A DNA stretch of 64,000 nt from Acidobacteriota bacterium (GTDB taxonomy: Bacteria > Acidobacteriota > Thermoanaerobaculia > UBA5066): assembly GCA_008363385.1 (NCBI GenBank), contig RHKY01000004.1, positions 113,500-177,499 on the forward strand, given 5' to 3'. The translations under genes were made by a program, and so were the position numbers. Every line of letters starts with the position of its first letter. The first letter of the stretch is position 1. Under the pieces are notes generated by a model, which was not told where the DNA came from, made no database searches, and worked only from the letters and a program-made list of their open reading frames with translations. This document shows, piece after piece, positions 33,558 through 43,149 of this stretch.

Positions 33558-35591
33558 TCAGGGCCGACGGTTCAGCGTGGCGACGCACTGCGCCGAGCCG
33601 CCGGCGCGGAAGAAGATCGTCGAGTCGATGGTGATCGTCTGAGCCTGCAAGCTGGGCGGGACGATCGTCCCGGTGAACGTCGTCCGGCTGACCGAGGGGC
33701 TGGGGATGTCGGAGAGGGCCCCGGTGATGCGCCCGTCCGGCGTGACGGTCGTCGAGGAGTTCCCGAAGAAGGCCGACGACTCGGCGAACGTCCCGCCGGC
33801 GAGGGTGAAGACGCCGGAGACGTGCTCCGCCGGAGGCGCCGCGCTGCCGAAGACGTTCCCGCCGAGGGTGGAGGTGGAGGTGTACTGCTGGGTGTAGGTG
33901 TCGCCCGAGATCACGAGCGACGCCGCGCCGCTGCTGCCGAACGTGGTGTTGTTCCAGGTGCCGGAGAAGGTCACCGACAGGGAGGTGTCCAGGCTCATCG
34001 CCACGAAGGCGCCGTCGCCGCTCCGCTGGCCGGGCTGGCCGCCGTCGTTGACGACCGCGTAGGCGACGAAGCCGTTCGCGCCGCCGGTCCGCGTCACCCG
34101 GGCGTAGCCCTGGCGGACGTTCGGTGCGTACGTCTGCAGGATGGCGGAGATCTGGGTGAACTGGCGCGCCGCGAGCGTGGTGGCGGCCCCCTCGACCGTG
34201 GCGGCGAGGCTCCCGGTGGCGCCGTCGAAGAGCTCCACGCGGAGCGTGACGGGCGCCGTGTCGGTCTCGCCGGTCGCGAGGAGCGCCAGGTTCGTCCGGT
34301 TCTCGGCGTCCTGCTGGAGGCCGTAGAGCCAGGCCTCGGAGGCGCCCGCGGAGGTCCCGAAGGGGCGCGCGACGTAGAAGAGGCCGTATCGCCCGCCGCC
34401 GCCAGGGTTCACGGTCCTCCCGCCGAGGAAGAGACCGCTCACGTCTCCTCCGGAGGGGGTGGCGAAGAGGCTCCCGACGAAGGTGGGGCCCGCCGCCGGC
34501 ACCCCGGCGACGTGCTGCTCACGGAGGTACTGGACGTACGCCGGGATGATCAGCTGCTCGCCGGGCGCGAGGGTGATCGACGTGGTGGCCGCGTCGTCCG
34601 CGCTCGTGATCACCTCGGAGACGAAAGCCAGCGTCAGCTGCCGGGGGACGCTCCCGAAGTTCGTCAGGACGACCTCGGTGGAGTACGTCGGGTTCTCCAC
34701 GACGACCGGGAGCGAGAGACCCCCGCGAGAGAGGAGCGAGCTCTCGACCAGCGGCGTGACGAACGACCCGTCCGAGTTGGCGTTGTCGTTGATCACGGCA
34801 TAGGCGTAGTACGGGGCGGTTCCCGCGACGACTTCCACCTTCACGTAGCCGTTCGCCGCCGCGGAAGCTATCTCGGTCAGCCTCCACTGGTGGAAGCCGC
34901 CGGGGGAGAGCGTCACCTGGGCCGAGCCGCCGGCGGAGCTCCCGTCTCCGGCGTAGAAGGTGGCCCGAAGAGTCAGGTCGCCCTGGCCGGCGCTCCCGGT
35001 GTTCTGGACGGCGACGTTCGACCGGTCCGCGCCGGTCTGTCTCAGGCCGCAGAGCCAGCTCGTCCCCGTCAGCAGCTGGTAGGCGGGGACGCCGGCGTAG
35101 GCGAGCCCGGCGCGGCCCGTGGGAGCGCTCCCGACGGGCACGGGGGTCGACGTCCGAACCGTGATCGCCCCGGCCGAGGGGGAGGAGAGCCCGCCGAAGG
35201 CGGCCCGCAGCGTCCCCACGCGGTTCCCCGTGGCCGGAATCGGCACGCCGAGCCCGCGGAGGTACTCGATGGCGTCCGGGACGACCCGCTGGGTGCCGGC
35301 GGCGATCGTGTCCGTCGCGGTGCCGGTCCCCCCGCCCGTCTGGGCCGTGTAGGTGTAGGCGATCGTCGCGGTGGTCGTCCCGCGGTTCGTCAGCGTCATC
35401 TCCGACGTGAAGAACGAGCCCTCCGCGCCGGTCGACGAGAGGACGACCGGCACGAAGAGCGTGGAGGCGTCGACCGCGAGGGGCAAGCGCTCGTCGCCGT
35501 ACGGCGTCGGGCGCTTTCCCACCATGCACCCGGTCAGGGCGAGGAGAGCCGGAAGAAGGCGGAGCCAGCGGGTCGACCAGCGTGACGACAT
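33558..35591 (-). CDS. Large secreted lipoprotein with two tandem beta modules
   Basis: The 677-residue protein starts at ATG 35591 (GAGGAGG upstream). It has a lipoprotein signal ending in LALTGC, so it is lipid-anchored. Two modules of about 240 residues are homologous: each starts with a LTN-type strand pair, has a central W-L-x-GL-x-Q segment (SWLCGLRQTG and AWLYGLQQDA) followed by R-x-N-x-A, and ends with YAVVND or YAVIND. A smaller C-terminal domain rich in Thr and Ser follows. No known enzyme motif was found. It is probably a surface protein of extracellular beta-sandwich type. Confidence 0.75.
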   Translation of the reverse strand: MSSRWSTRWLRLLPALLALTGCMVGKRPTPYGDERLPLAVDASTLFVPVVLSSTGAEGSFFTSEMTLTNRGTTTATIAYTYTAQTGGGTGTATDTIAAGTQRVVPDAIEYLRGLGVPIPATGNRVGTLRAAFGGLSSPSAGAITVRTSTPVPVGSAPTGRAGLAYAGVPAYQLLTGTSWLCGLRQTGADRSNVAVQNTGSAGQGDLTLRATFYAGDGSSAGGSAQVTLSPGGFHQWRLTEIASAAANGYVKVEVVAGTAPYYAYAVINDNANSDGSFVTPLVESSLLSRGGLSLPVVVENPTYSTEVVLTNFGSVPRQLTLAFVSEVITSADDAATTSITLAPGEQLIIPAYVQYLREQHVAGVPAAGPTFVGSLFATPSGGDVSGLFLGGRTVNPGGGGRYGLFYVARPFGTSAGASEAWLYGLQQDAENRTNLALLATGETDTAPVTLRVELFDGATGSLAATVEGAATTLAARQFTQISAILQTYAPNVRQGYARVTRTGGANGFVAYAVVNDGGQPGQRSGDGAFVAMSLDTSLSVTFSGTWNNTTFGSSGAASLVISGDTYTQQYTSTSTLGGNVFGSAAPPAEHVSGVFTLAGGTFAESSAFFGNSSTTVTPDGRITGALSDIPSPSVSRTTFTGTIVPPSLQAQTITIDSTIFFRAGGSAQCVATLNRRP

Positions 35592-35726
35592 GTGGCCTCC
35601 TCGGCGTGCCGGTGCCAGAAATCGAGACTCGTTCGTAGGATCATACTCGAAGCCGCCCGGCGGAAAGAGGGAACGGCCGGCGAGGCGCACCCGGAAACCG
35701 CTCCCGATCCCGGGCGTATTACGGAC

Positions 35727-38700
35727 ATGGTCGACGTGTGCGCCCGTCCCCGCCGGGGGGCCCCCTCCCGGACGGCCTCCTTCCGCCTCCTCCTCGCCGC
35801 CGCCCTCGCCCTCACGCTCCTTCCAGCCGCGCTCGCGCGCTCGGCCGGCACCCCGGTGGCGAAGACTCTCGTCCCGGACGGCCCGGCGAGCGACGGTCTG
35901 GCGCGGCTCCTGAGGTTCCCGGACGCGCACCGCGACTTCGTCGTCTTCGTCCACGCGGGCGACCTCTGGCGGGCGGCGATCACCGGGGGACCCGCGCTCC
36001 GGCTGACGACGCACCCCGGCCTCGAGCTCTTCCCGAAGGTCTCCCCCGACGGGAAGTGGATCGCCTACAGCGCCGAGTACTCGGGGAGCCGGCAGGTCTG
36101 GGTGATGCCGGCCACGGGCGGGACGCCCCGGCAGCTGACCTTCTACACGGACGTCGGGCCGATGCCGCCGCGCGGCGGCTGGGACGACTGGGTCATGGGG
36201 TGGACGAACGACGGGAAGGTGCTCGTGAGGATGAACCGGACGCCTTGGGGCGAGCGGATGGGGCGCTACTTCCTCGTCGACCCGAAGGGCGGGCTGGAGA
36301 CGCCGCTGCCGCTCCCCGAGGGCGGGAGCGCCTCGCTCTCCCCCGACGGGACGAAGCTCGCCTACTGCCCCGTCGACCGCGAGTTCCGGACCTGGAAGCG
36401 GACGCGCGGCGGCCGCGCGCAGGACGTCTGGGTCTACGACTTCGTCGCGAAACGGTCCGAGCGGATCACGACGGACCCGGGGACCGACAGCTTCCCGATG
36501 TGGGCCGGCGAGTCGATCCTCTTCACCTCGGACCGGGAGAGGACGCTGAACCTCTACGCCTACGACCTGGGGTCGAAGGCCACCCGGAAGCTGACCTCGT
36601 TCACCGAGTTCGACGTCCTCTGGCCGAGCCTGGACCGGGCGGGGAACCAGGTCGTCTTCATGAACGGCGGGCTGATCCACCGGCTGGACCTCGCGACCGG
36701 AAAGGCCGCCCCGATCCCGATCACCGTCGGCGCCGACATGGTCGAGACGGTCCCGCGGTGGGTCGACGTGAAGGACCTCGTCGACTCGGCCTCCCTCTCC
36801 CCGAGCGGCGCGCGGGCCGTCTTCTCGGCCCGCGGCGACCTGTACACCCTGCCGGCCAAGGACGGGGCGACCCGAAACCTGACCGGGACGCAGGGGGTGC
36901 GCGAGCACTCCCCCGTCTGGTCCCCGGACGGAAAGACGATCGCGTACCTCTCGGACGTCACGGGCGAGCACGAGGTCTGGATCCGTTCCCAGGACGGCAC
37001 GGGCGAGCCCCGCCAGCTGACGAGCGACGGCTCGGCCTGGCGGTTCCCGCCCGTCTTCAGCCCGGACGGCAAGAAGCTCGCCTTCGCGGACAGGAAGCGC
37101 CGGCTCGTCCTCCTGGACGTGGCCACGGGCGCGCAGACCGAGGTGGACAAGAGCGACCTCGGGGACGTCGACTCGTACCGCTTCTCGCCGGACGGCAAGT
37201 GGCTCGCCTACTCGAAGGTCCGCCCCAACCGCCTCCCCGGGATCGCGGTCTGGTCGGCCGAGACGAAGAAGTCCTGGTTCCTCGGGGACGGCCTCACCGC
37301 CGACACCGAGCCGGTCTTCTCCTCGGACGGCAAGCACCTGTTCTTCCTCTCCACCCGCGACTTCGCGCCGACCTTCAGCGCCTTCGAGTTCAACTACGTC
37401 TACACGAAGGCCACGCGCGTCTACGCCACGGCGCTCGCGGCCGACGCCCCCGCGCTCTTCCCGCCGAAGAGCGACGAGGAGAAGGGGAAGGAGGCGGACG
37501 GGAAGAAGGAGGACGCCGCCAAGAAGGGCAAGGAGGGCAAGACCGGCGGCGGGAAGGACGGGGCCAAGGTCGGCGGCGAGGCAGCGAAGGAGCCCGAGCC
37601 GGTGAAGGTGGAGCCCGAGGGATTCGCCGCGAGGACGGTTGCGCTCCCGGGCCTGAAGCCGGACGACTACCGGAACCTCGACGCGACCTCGGAGGCCGTC
37701 TTCTACGTCAAGGGCGACGGGGACGAGTCGGCCCTCCACCGGTACGACCTGAAGGAGCGGAAGGAGGAGAAGGTCGTCGAGCCCGCGCGCGGCTACGCCC
37801 TCTCGGCCGACGGGAAGAAGGTCCTCGTGAGGTCCGGGAAGGACTTCCTCCTCGGCGACGCCAAGCCGGGCCTGAAGGCGGCGGAGACGAAGCTCGACCT
37901 GTCGGGCCTGAAGATGAAGCTCGACCCGCGGGCCGAGTGGCGGCAGATGTACGCGGACGGCTGGCGGATCACGCGCGACTTCTTCTACGACCCGGCGATG
38001 CACGGCTTCGACTGGGCCGCGCTCGGGAGGAAGTACGGCGCCCTCGTCCCGCACGTCGCCCACCGGGCCGACCTCGACTTCCTCCTGGGCGAGCTCGTCT
38101 CGGAGCTGGAGGCCGGGCACACGTACGTGGAGTCCGGCGAGGAGCCGAAGGTGGAGCGGGTCGCCGGGGGGATGCTCGGCTGCGAGCTCGAGGCCCACCC
38201 CTCCGGGCGGTACCGCGTCGCGAAGGTCTACGACGGGGAGAACTGGGACGACGCGTGGCGCTCCCCTCTGACGGAGCCCGGCTCGGTCGTGAAGGCGGGC
38301 GAGCTGATCCTCGCGATCGACGGCGCCGAGCTGACGACCGCGGACAACCCGTACCGGCTCCTGGAGGGGAAGGCCGGAAAGCCCGTCGCGCTCACGGTCG
38401 CCGCTTCCGCCTCCGGAGAGGGGCGCCGGACGGTGACCGTGCGGCCCGTCGCGAGCGAGCTGAACCTGCGCTACCTCGACTGGGTCAAGTCCCGGATGGC
38501 GCTCGCCGAGAAGCTCTCGGGCGGCAAGGTGGGCTACATCCACCTCCCCGACACGGCCCTCGACGGCAACCGGATGCTCCAGAAGCTCTTCTACGCGCAG
38601 GCCGGAAAGCCCGCCCTCGTGGTGGACGACCGGTACAACGGCGGCGGCTTCATCCCCGACCGGATGATCGAGATGCTCTCGCGGCGGACCGCCTCCTGGT

Positions 38701-39128
38701 GGGCGCAGCGGGACGTCGCGCGCTTCACGACCCCCGGCTTCGCCCACGACGGGCCGAAGGCGATGCTGGTCAACGCCCACGCCTCCTCGGGCGGCGACGC
38801 GCTCCCGTACTACTTCCGGAAGAAGGGGCTGGGGCCGCTGATCGGCACCCGGACGTGGGGCGGCCTGATCGGCCTCTCGGGGAACCCCCCGCTCGCCGAC
38901 GGTGGCTCGGTCCTGGTGCCCACGTTCCGGATCTACGACGAGGCCGGGGCGTGGGTCGTCGAGAACGAGGGGGTCGCCCCCGACGTCGAGGTCTTCGACC
39001 TCCCCGAGCTCCGGAACGAGGGGCGCGACCCGAGCCTCGAGAAGGCCGTCGAGCTGCTCCTGGCGGAGCTCGCGAAGAGGCCCCCGACCGAGCCGAGGAT
39101 CCCGGCGCCGCCGAAGATGGCGCCCTGA
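35727..39128 (+). CDS. Tricorn-protease homologue (S41 peptidase)
   Basis: The 1133-residue protein starts at ATG 35727, just after a TATTAC -10-like hexamer and with no Shine-Dalgarno. A signal peptide (LLLAAALALTLLPAALA) places it in the periplasm, unlike archaeal tricorn. WD40/TolB-type propeller repeats (FSPDGK, SPDGTK) fill residues 50-570. A Lys/Glu/Gly-rich linker occupies about 585-635, followed by the core domain with a PDZ and the S41 catalytic region. The likely nucleophile is in NAHASSGGD, with RTWGGLIG and ENEGVAPD completing the site. It would cut peptides to small products for the POT transporter encoded next. Confidence 0.92.
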   Translation: MVDVCARPRRGAPSRTASFRLLLAAALALTLLPAALARSAGTPVAKTLVPDGPASDGLARLLRFPDAHRDFVVFVHAGDLWRAAITGGPALRLTTHPGLELFPKVSPDGKWIAYSAEYSGSRQVWVMPATGGTPRQLTFYTDVGPMPPRGGWDDWVMGWTNDGKVLVRMNRTPWGERMGRYFLVDPKGGLETPLPLPEGGSASLSPDGTKLAYCPVDREFRTWKRTRGGRAQDVWVYDFVAKRSERITTDPGTDSFPMWAGESILFTSDRERTLNLYAYDLGSKATRKLTSFTEFDVLWPSLDRAGNQVVFMNGGLIHRLDLATGKAAPIPITVGADMVETVPRWVDVKDLVDSASLSPSGARAVFSARGDLYTLPAKDGATRNLTGTQGVREHSPVWSPDGKTIAYLSDVTGEHEVWIRSQDGTGEPRQLTSDGSAWRFPPVFSPDGKKLAFADRKRRLVLLDVATGAQTEVDKSDLGDVDSYRFSPDGKWLAYSKVRPNRLPGIAVWSAETKKSWFLGDGLTADTEPVFSSDGKHLFFLSTRDFAPTFSAFEFNYVYTKATRVYATALAADAPALFPPKSDEEKGKEADGKKEDAAKKGKEGKTGGGKDGAKVGGEAAKEPEPVKVEPEGFAARTVALPGLKPDDYRNLDATSEAVFYVKGDGDESALHRYDLKERKEEKVVEPARGYALSADGKKVLVRSGKDFLLGDAKPGLKAAETKLDLSGLKMKLDPRAEWRQMYADGWRITRDFFYDPAMHGFDWAALGRKYGALVPHVAHRADLDFLLGELVSELEAGHTYVESGEEPKVERVAGGMLGCELEAHPSGRYRVAKVYDGENWDDAWRSPLTEPGSVVKAGELILAIDGAELTTADNPYRLLEGKAGKPVALTVAASASGEGRRTVTVRPVASELNLRYLDWVKSRMALAEKLSGGKVGYIHLPDTALDGNRMLQKLFYAQAGKPALVVDDRYNGGGFIPDRMIEMLSRRTASWWAQRDVARFTTPGFAHDGPKAMLVNAHASSGGDALPYYFRKKGLGPLIGTRTWGGLIGLSGNPPLADGGSVLVPTFRIYDEAGAWVVENEGVAPDVEVFDLPELRNEGRDPSLEKAVELLLAELAKRPPTEPRIPAPPKMAP

Positions 39129-39135
39129 GGGAGCG

Positions 39136-39160
39136 CCCGGGGCGGGTCCCCCGCCCCGGG
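39136..39160 (+). terminator. Hairpin terminator after the tricorn gene
   Basis: A perfect 11-bp stem (39136-39146 with 39150-39160) and a TCC loop. It directly abuts the CATAAT element of the next gene. Confidence 0.65.
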
Positions 39161-39166
39161 CATAAT
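39161..39166 (+). promoter_or_regulatory. -10 element of the POT transporter gene
   Basis: CATAAT lies 8 bases before the ATG at 39175. There is no Shine-Dalgarno, so a leaderless transcript is likely. Confidence 0.5.
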
Positions 39167-39174
39167 CCCGGCCC

Positions 39175-40680
39175 ATGACCGAGAGCACCTCCGCGAAGCC
39201 CACGGGCCTCCTCGGCTCGTTCCCCCGCGTCTTCTGGGTGGCCAACGTGATGGAGCTGTTCGAGCGGGCGGCCTACTACGGGATGAACTCCGTCCTGGCC
39301 GTCTACCTGAGCAACTCCGTCGACAAGGGGGGCCTCGGCTTCACGGAGAGCTCGGTCGGCTTCCTCCAGAGCCTCATCTACGCCTGCACGTACGTCGTCC
39401 CGATCCTCGGCGGGGCGCTCGCCGACCGGTACGGGTACCGGCGGATGCTGGTCGTGGCCTTCTCGTTCATGACGGTCGGCTACTGGCTGACGGGGGCGCA
39501 GAGCGCCTACGCGCTCGTCTTCTCGGCGCTCCTCGTCATGGCGTTCGGCGCCGGGCTCTTCAAGCCGATCATCTCCGGGACGATCGCCCGCTCGACGAAC
39601 GAGTCGAACTCCGGCTTCGGCTTCGGGATCTACTACTGGATGATCAACATGGGGGCGTTCCTCGCCCCGCTCGTCGTCACGTACCTGAAGGGGCGGTCGT
39701 GGCGCTACGTCTTCATCGCCTCGGCCGCGTACGTCGCGCTCCAGATCCCGCTGGCGCTCCTCCTCTTCCGCGACCCGCCGAAGCCCGCCTCGACGAAGAG
39801 CCTGGCGGAGGTGCTCCACGGCGCGGCGACGGTCCTCGGCGACGCCCGGTTCATGCTGATGATCGTCGTCTACTCCTGCTTCTGGATCCTCTACTTCCAG
39901 ACCTTCGGCTCGGTCCTCTGGTACCTGCGCGACTTCGTCGACGCCTCGCCCGTGGACGCCCTCCTCGCCTCCGTCGGCCTGAACGTCAAGTTCGACGCCG
40001 AGCACGTCACGGTGATCAACGCCCTGACGATCATCCTCCTCCAGGTCCTCGTCAGCCGGGTCGTGAAGAACGTGGCCCCGCTGCCGACGATGATCTCCGG
40101 CCTCGTCCTGGGCGCGCTCGGGTTCCTCTGCCTGTCGGCCTCGCGGAACGTCTGGGTCTTCATCCTCGGGATCGCGGTCTTCTCGATCGGCGAGATGACC
40201 GCCCACCCGAAGTACTACAGCTACATCGGCCTCGTCGCCCCGGCCGACAAGAAGGCCGTCTACATGGGGTACGCCTTCCTCTACGGGGTCATCGGGAGCC
40301 TCATCGGGTCGAGCGCCGGCGGCGCCCTTTACGACGCCCGCCTGAAGCCCCTGATCGGCCAGGTCGGGATCGAGGGGGACCTGCGGGCGTTCTGGCTCCT
40401 CTTCGTCTTCCTCGACGCGGCCGCCGTCGTGGGCCTCTTCCTCTACAACCGGTACTTCGCGGCCGACACCCCGGCCACGAACGAGAAGGCGCGGCGGATC
40501 ATGCTCGGCGTCTACTCGCTCCTCGTCCTCGTCGGGGCCTGGTTCCTCTACTCCTCCGTCGCCGGCCGGCCCGAGCCCTCGTACAAGACGATGGTCCAGG
40601 CCGTGATCATGCTGGTGATCGGCGGCGGCGGCGTCTGGTTCTCGTCCCGGCGCCGGCACCCCGGGGCCGCCCCGGCCTGA
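39175..40680 (+). CDS. POT/PTR2-family proton-dependent oligopeptide transporter
   Basis: The 501-residue protein has about 12 to 14 membrane helices. The proton-coupling motif ELFERAAYYGM in the first helix and the GGALADRYGYRR loop are diagnostic. It imports di- and tripeptides with protons. The periplasmic tricorn protease encoded immediately upstream would supply such peptides. The gene converges on the PepSY-like gene with a 3-base gap. Confidence 0.92.
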   Translation: MTESTSAKPTGLLGSFPRVFWVANVMELFERAAYYGMNSVLAVYLSNSVDKGGLGFTESSVGFLQSLIYACTYVVPILGGALADRYGYRRMLVVAFSFMTVGYWLTGAQSAYALVFSALLVMAFGAGLFKPIISGTIARSTNESNSGFGFGIYYWMINMGAFLAPLVVTYLKGRSWRYVFIASAAYVALQIPLALLLFRDPPKPASTKSLAEVLHGAATVLGDARFMLMIVVYSCFWILYFQTFGSVLWYLRDFVDASPVDALLASVGLNVKFDAEHVTVINALTIILLQVLVSRVVKNVAPLPTMISGLVLGALGFLCLSASRNVWVFILGIAVFSIGEMTAHPKYYSYIGLVAPADKKAVYMGYAFLYGVIGSLIGSSAGGALYDARLKPLIGQVGIEGDLRAFWLLFVFLDAAAVVGLFLYNRYFAADTPATNEKARRIMLGVYSLLVLVGAWFLYSSVAGRPEPSYKTMVQAVIMLVIGGGGVWFSSRRRHPGAAPA

Positions 40681-40683
40681 GCC

Positions 40684-41238
40684 TCAGAGGTAGCGCAGGA
40701 CGAGGAGGAACGCGAGGGGGACGGCGAGGCCCGCCAGGACGAGCCACTTCCCGCGGCCGCCGAGGCCGTTCCGCCCCTTCAGGACGAACATCCCGGTGAC
40801 CGAGAGGACGAGGAGGAGGACCGCGTAGAGGTCCGCCACCCACGTCCAGAGCCGCTTCGGCTCGTTCAGGTGGAGGAAGTTCGCGTCGCGGAGGAAGAGG
40901 CGGTCCCTCACCCGCTCCACCTCGGCGACGCCCGAGGCGGCGTCCGCCCGGACGCTGAAGCCGTCGTAGAAGAGGTCGACGAGGTGCGGCGCCGAGCGGA
41001 AGGAGCTCTTCGGCGGGCCGGGGAGGGCCAGCCGGTCGACCAGGGCGGCCACCATCGCCTCGCGCTCCCCGACGGGGACCGGCTCGAACCGCCGGACCTC
41101 GCGGAGGACGCGGCGGCTCGGGTTCCAGTCCTCCTTGTGGTTCACGGCGACGCCCGAGACGGCGTAGATCACCGTCAGGGCCACGCAGAGGTAGCCCACG
41201 TCCCGGTGGACGACGTTGTTCAGGTGGCGCCAGTTCAC
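40684..41238 (-). CDS. PepSY-associated transmembrane protein
   Basis: The 184-residue protein starts at GTG 41238. Helices lie at residues 12-32 (VGYLCVALTVIYAVSGVAV, followed by NHKEDW), about 133-153 and 164-182, with a soluble loop between. The NN-x-H-RDVG N-terminus and SGxxVNHK segment match PepSY-associated membrane proteins, which are often linked to iron or quinone reductase systems. It is followed on the same strand, upstream, by a DUF4920 gene. The function is unknown. Confidence 0.75.
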   Translation of the reverse strand: MNWRHLNNVVHRDVGYLCVALTVIYAVSGVAVNHKEDWNPSRRVLREVRRFEPVPVGEREAMVAALVDRLALPGPPKSSFRSAPHLVDLFYDGFSVRADAASGVAEVERVRDRLFLRDANFLHLNEPKRLWTWVADLYAVLLLVLSVTGMFVLKGRNGLGGRGKWLVLAGLAVPLAFLLVLRYL

Positions 41239-41296
41239 GTCGGGCCCGGGCCCGGCGCGGGGCGGGAAGGCCCGCCCCGCCCGGCCGAGACGGCGC

Positions 41297-41761
41297 TCAG
41301 TCGATGACGGCGCCGGTCCCCTGGAGCTGGAAGAGGACCCGCGGGCCCGTCACGCTCTTCGGGTCGAACGTGCGGCCGTTCTCCTCGGCGATGTGCTTGT
41401 CGTACGCGATCGCCTCTTCCTTCGTCATCTCGATCTTCTTCAGCGTCCCCTCGGCGACGCCCTTCTTCCCCTTGGCCTCCATCGGGATGACGATGACGCC
41501 GTCCTCGACCTTGAAGCGGATCGTCTGGAACTCCTTGTCGGAGCCGATGAGCATCCAGCAGCCTCTCTTGCTGCAGACGTCCGTGATGGTCCCCTCGACC
41601 TTGACGGCCTTCCCGACGTACTTGTCGGGGTTCGCGTAGATGTCGGAGATCTTGGTCGTCTCCTTGAGGGTGACCCCCTTGCCGTAGGTGGCGGCGGCGG
41701 CCGGGAGCGCGACGGCGAGGGCCAGGGCGAGGACGAGGGCGACGCGGGAGATACGGGTCAT
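41297..41761 (-). CDS. Periplasmic DUF4920-type protein
   Basis: The 154-residue protein has a signal peptide (VALVLALALAVALPAAAA) and an OB-like domain with VGKAVKVEGTITDVCSKRGCWM. The paired cysteines in CSKRGCWM are the family hallmark and may bind metal or form a redox pair. The start has a full AAGGAGGT ribosome site and a TAGACT hexamer at 41785-41790 as a likely -10. It is probably cotranscribed with the PepSY gene 58 bases downstream. Confidence 0.82.
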   Translation of the reverse strand: MTRISRVALVLALALAVALPAAAATYGKGVTLKETTKISDIYANPDKYVGKAVKVEGTITDVCSKRGCWMLIGSDKEFQTIRFKVEDGVIVIPMEAKGKKGVAEGTLKKIEMTKEEAIAYDKHIAEENGRTFDPKSVTGPRVLFQLQGTGAVID

Positions 41762-41874
41762 GGTGGACCTCCTTCGGACCCGTCAGTCTACCGATCCCCG
41801 GCGGCGGGAAAAGGAAGCAAACGGCTCATGTCCGCCAAGCAGGGACTACCCGCGGCGGCCCCGGCGCCCGGCTC

Positions 41875-43020
41875 TCAGGAGGCCTTCGGTCTCAGCGCGG
41901 CCAGGGCGGCCGCCTCCTTCTCGGGCGAGAGGCCCGCGCGCATCGCGGCCCGGCGCTCCTCGGGAAGCGTCTTCCACCAGGCCAGGGTGTCCGCGATCGT
42001 CGTCTGGAGCGGCCGGAACGTCAGGCCGGCCCGGAGGGCCCGGGCGATCGAGACGTCGCCGAGCCCTCCCTCGGGGCTCGACGGGGAGGTCCAGATCGGG
42101 AAGTCCCCGTCGGGCGAGAGCCCCAGCTCCTGGATCTTCTTCTCGTCGACCCAGGTGAAGGTGGCGTTCGACCCCGTCGCCTTCTTGCAGGCCTCGAGGA
42201 ACGGCCCCATCCCGAGTCGCTCCTTCGGCCCTGTGGCGTTGAAGACCCCGTTCGTCCCCGCCTCGACCATCCGGATCGTCCAGTCCCCCAGGTCCCGGAC
42301 GTCGATGAACTGGACCGGGTCCGCGGGCCGTCCCGGGGCCAGGACCTCGCCCCCCTTGGCGACGCGGACCGGCCAGTACGTGAACCGGTCGCTCCCGTCC
42401 CTCAGGCCGACGATGTACCCGGGGCGGATGCTGAGGGCCCTGCCGGGCATCCCCTTCTCGGCCGCCTCCTCTGAGAGGAGCTTCAGCGCCCCGTAGTTCC
42501 CCTCGGTGATCTTGTCGATCGCGTCCACGTCGGTCCCCGGCTCGAGCCGGGAGACCGCCGCGGATTCGTCCATGCCGGCCTTCATCGGGACCGAGTACGC
42601 CGAGATCGACGAGATGAAGACGTACTGCCCGACGTTCCCGCCCAGGACCCCGAGAGCCGAGCGGACCTGCTTCGGGAAGTAACCAGAGGTGTCGACGACG
42701 GCGTCCCACTTCCGGCCCGAGAGCTTCTTCAGGTCGTCCGCGACGTTCCGGTCGCCGTGGACCTGCTCGATCGGGCGCCCCTCGAAGAGGCCCGGGTTCG
42801 ACTTGCCCCTGTTGAAGAGCGTCAGCGTCCAGCCCTTCGCCGTGGCCGCCTCCACCAGGGCGGGGCCGAGGAACCGCGTCCCGCCGAGGATCAGGAGCTT
42901 CTTCGGCGCCTTGGCGGCTTTCGGCTCCTCGGCCGCGTCGAGGGCGCGGGGAAGCGCCAGGGCGGCACCGGAGGCCGCGGCAAGGGCGAGGAGGTCCCGG
43001 CGGCTCGGGCGGTCGTTCAT
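41875..43020 (-). CDS. Tat-exported NAD-dependent epimerase/dehydratase-like protein
   Basis: The 381-residue protein starts at ATG 43020 (GGAAGGAG 8 bases upstream). A Tat signal (SRRDLLALAAASGAALALPRA) precedes a Rossmann domain with LILGGTRFLGPAL and FNRGKSNPG. YVFISSISAYS and a TEGNYGALK segment stand where the Y-x3-K pair of extended SDRs is expected. A Tat-exported NAD enzyme must fold with its cofactor in the cytoplasm. Substrate unknown. Related to isoflavone-reductase-like or UDP-sugar epimerase-like proteins by fold. Confidence 0.83.
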   Translation of the reverse strand: MNDRPSRRDLLALAAASGAALALPRALDAAEEPKAAKAPKKLLILGGTRFLGPALVEAATAKGWTLTLFNRGKSNPGLFEGRPIEQVHGDRNVADDLKKLSGRKWDAVVDTSGYFPKQVRSALGVLGGNVGQYVFISSISAYSVPMKAGMDESAAVSRLEPGTDVDAIDKITEGNYGALKLLSEEAAEKGMPGRALSIRPGYIVGLRDGSDRFTYWPVRVAKGGEVLAPGRPADPVQFIDVRDLGDWTIRMVEAGTNGVFNATGPKERLGMGPFLEACKKATGSNATFTWVDEKKIQELGLSPDGDFPIWTSPSSPEGGLGDVSIARALRAGLTFRPLQTTIADTLAWWKTLPEERRAAMRAGLSPEKEAAALAALRPKAS

Positions 43021-43136
43021 CGTCTCGTCTCCTTCCGTACGCCCGTCAGATACGGGAACGGGGCCGTGGGGTTTCCCCGGGGCCCCGCGGGCGGTCACCC
43101 CAGGGGGGACGGCCGAGCCCTGGCACGGAGTTTCGA

Positions 43137-43142
43137 TATCCT
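43137..43142 (+). promoter_or_regulatory. -10 element of the Cys-rich secreted protein gene
   Basis: TATCCT lies 7 bases before the ATG at 43150 in the leaderless arrangement. It is the main reason for choosing that start. Confidence 0.5.
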
Positions 43143-43149
43143 CCGCGCG

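Noticed and set aside
33558-39245. A 1,895-residue minus-strand frame across the tricorn gene
   Set aside because: Only 33558-35591 looks like a real protein. The rest is an Arg/Gly/Leu-rich mirror of the tricorn gene, typical of GC-rich antisense frames.
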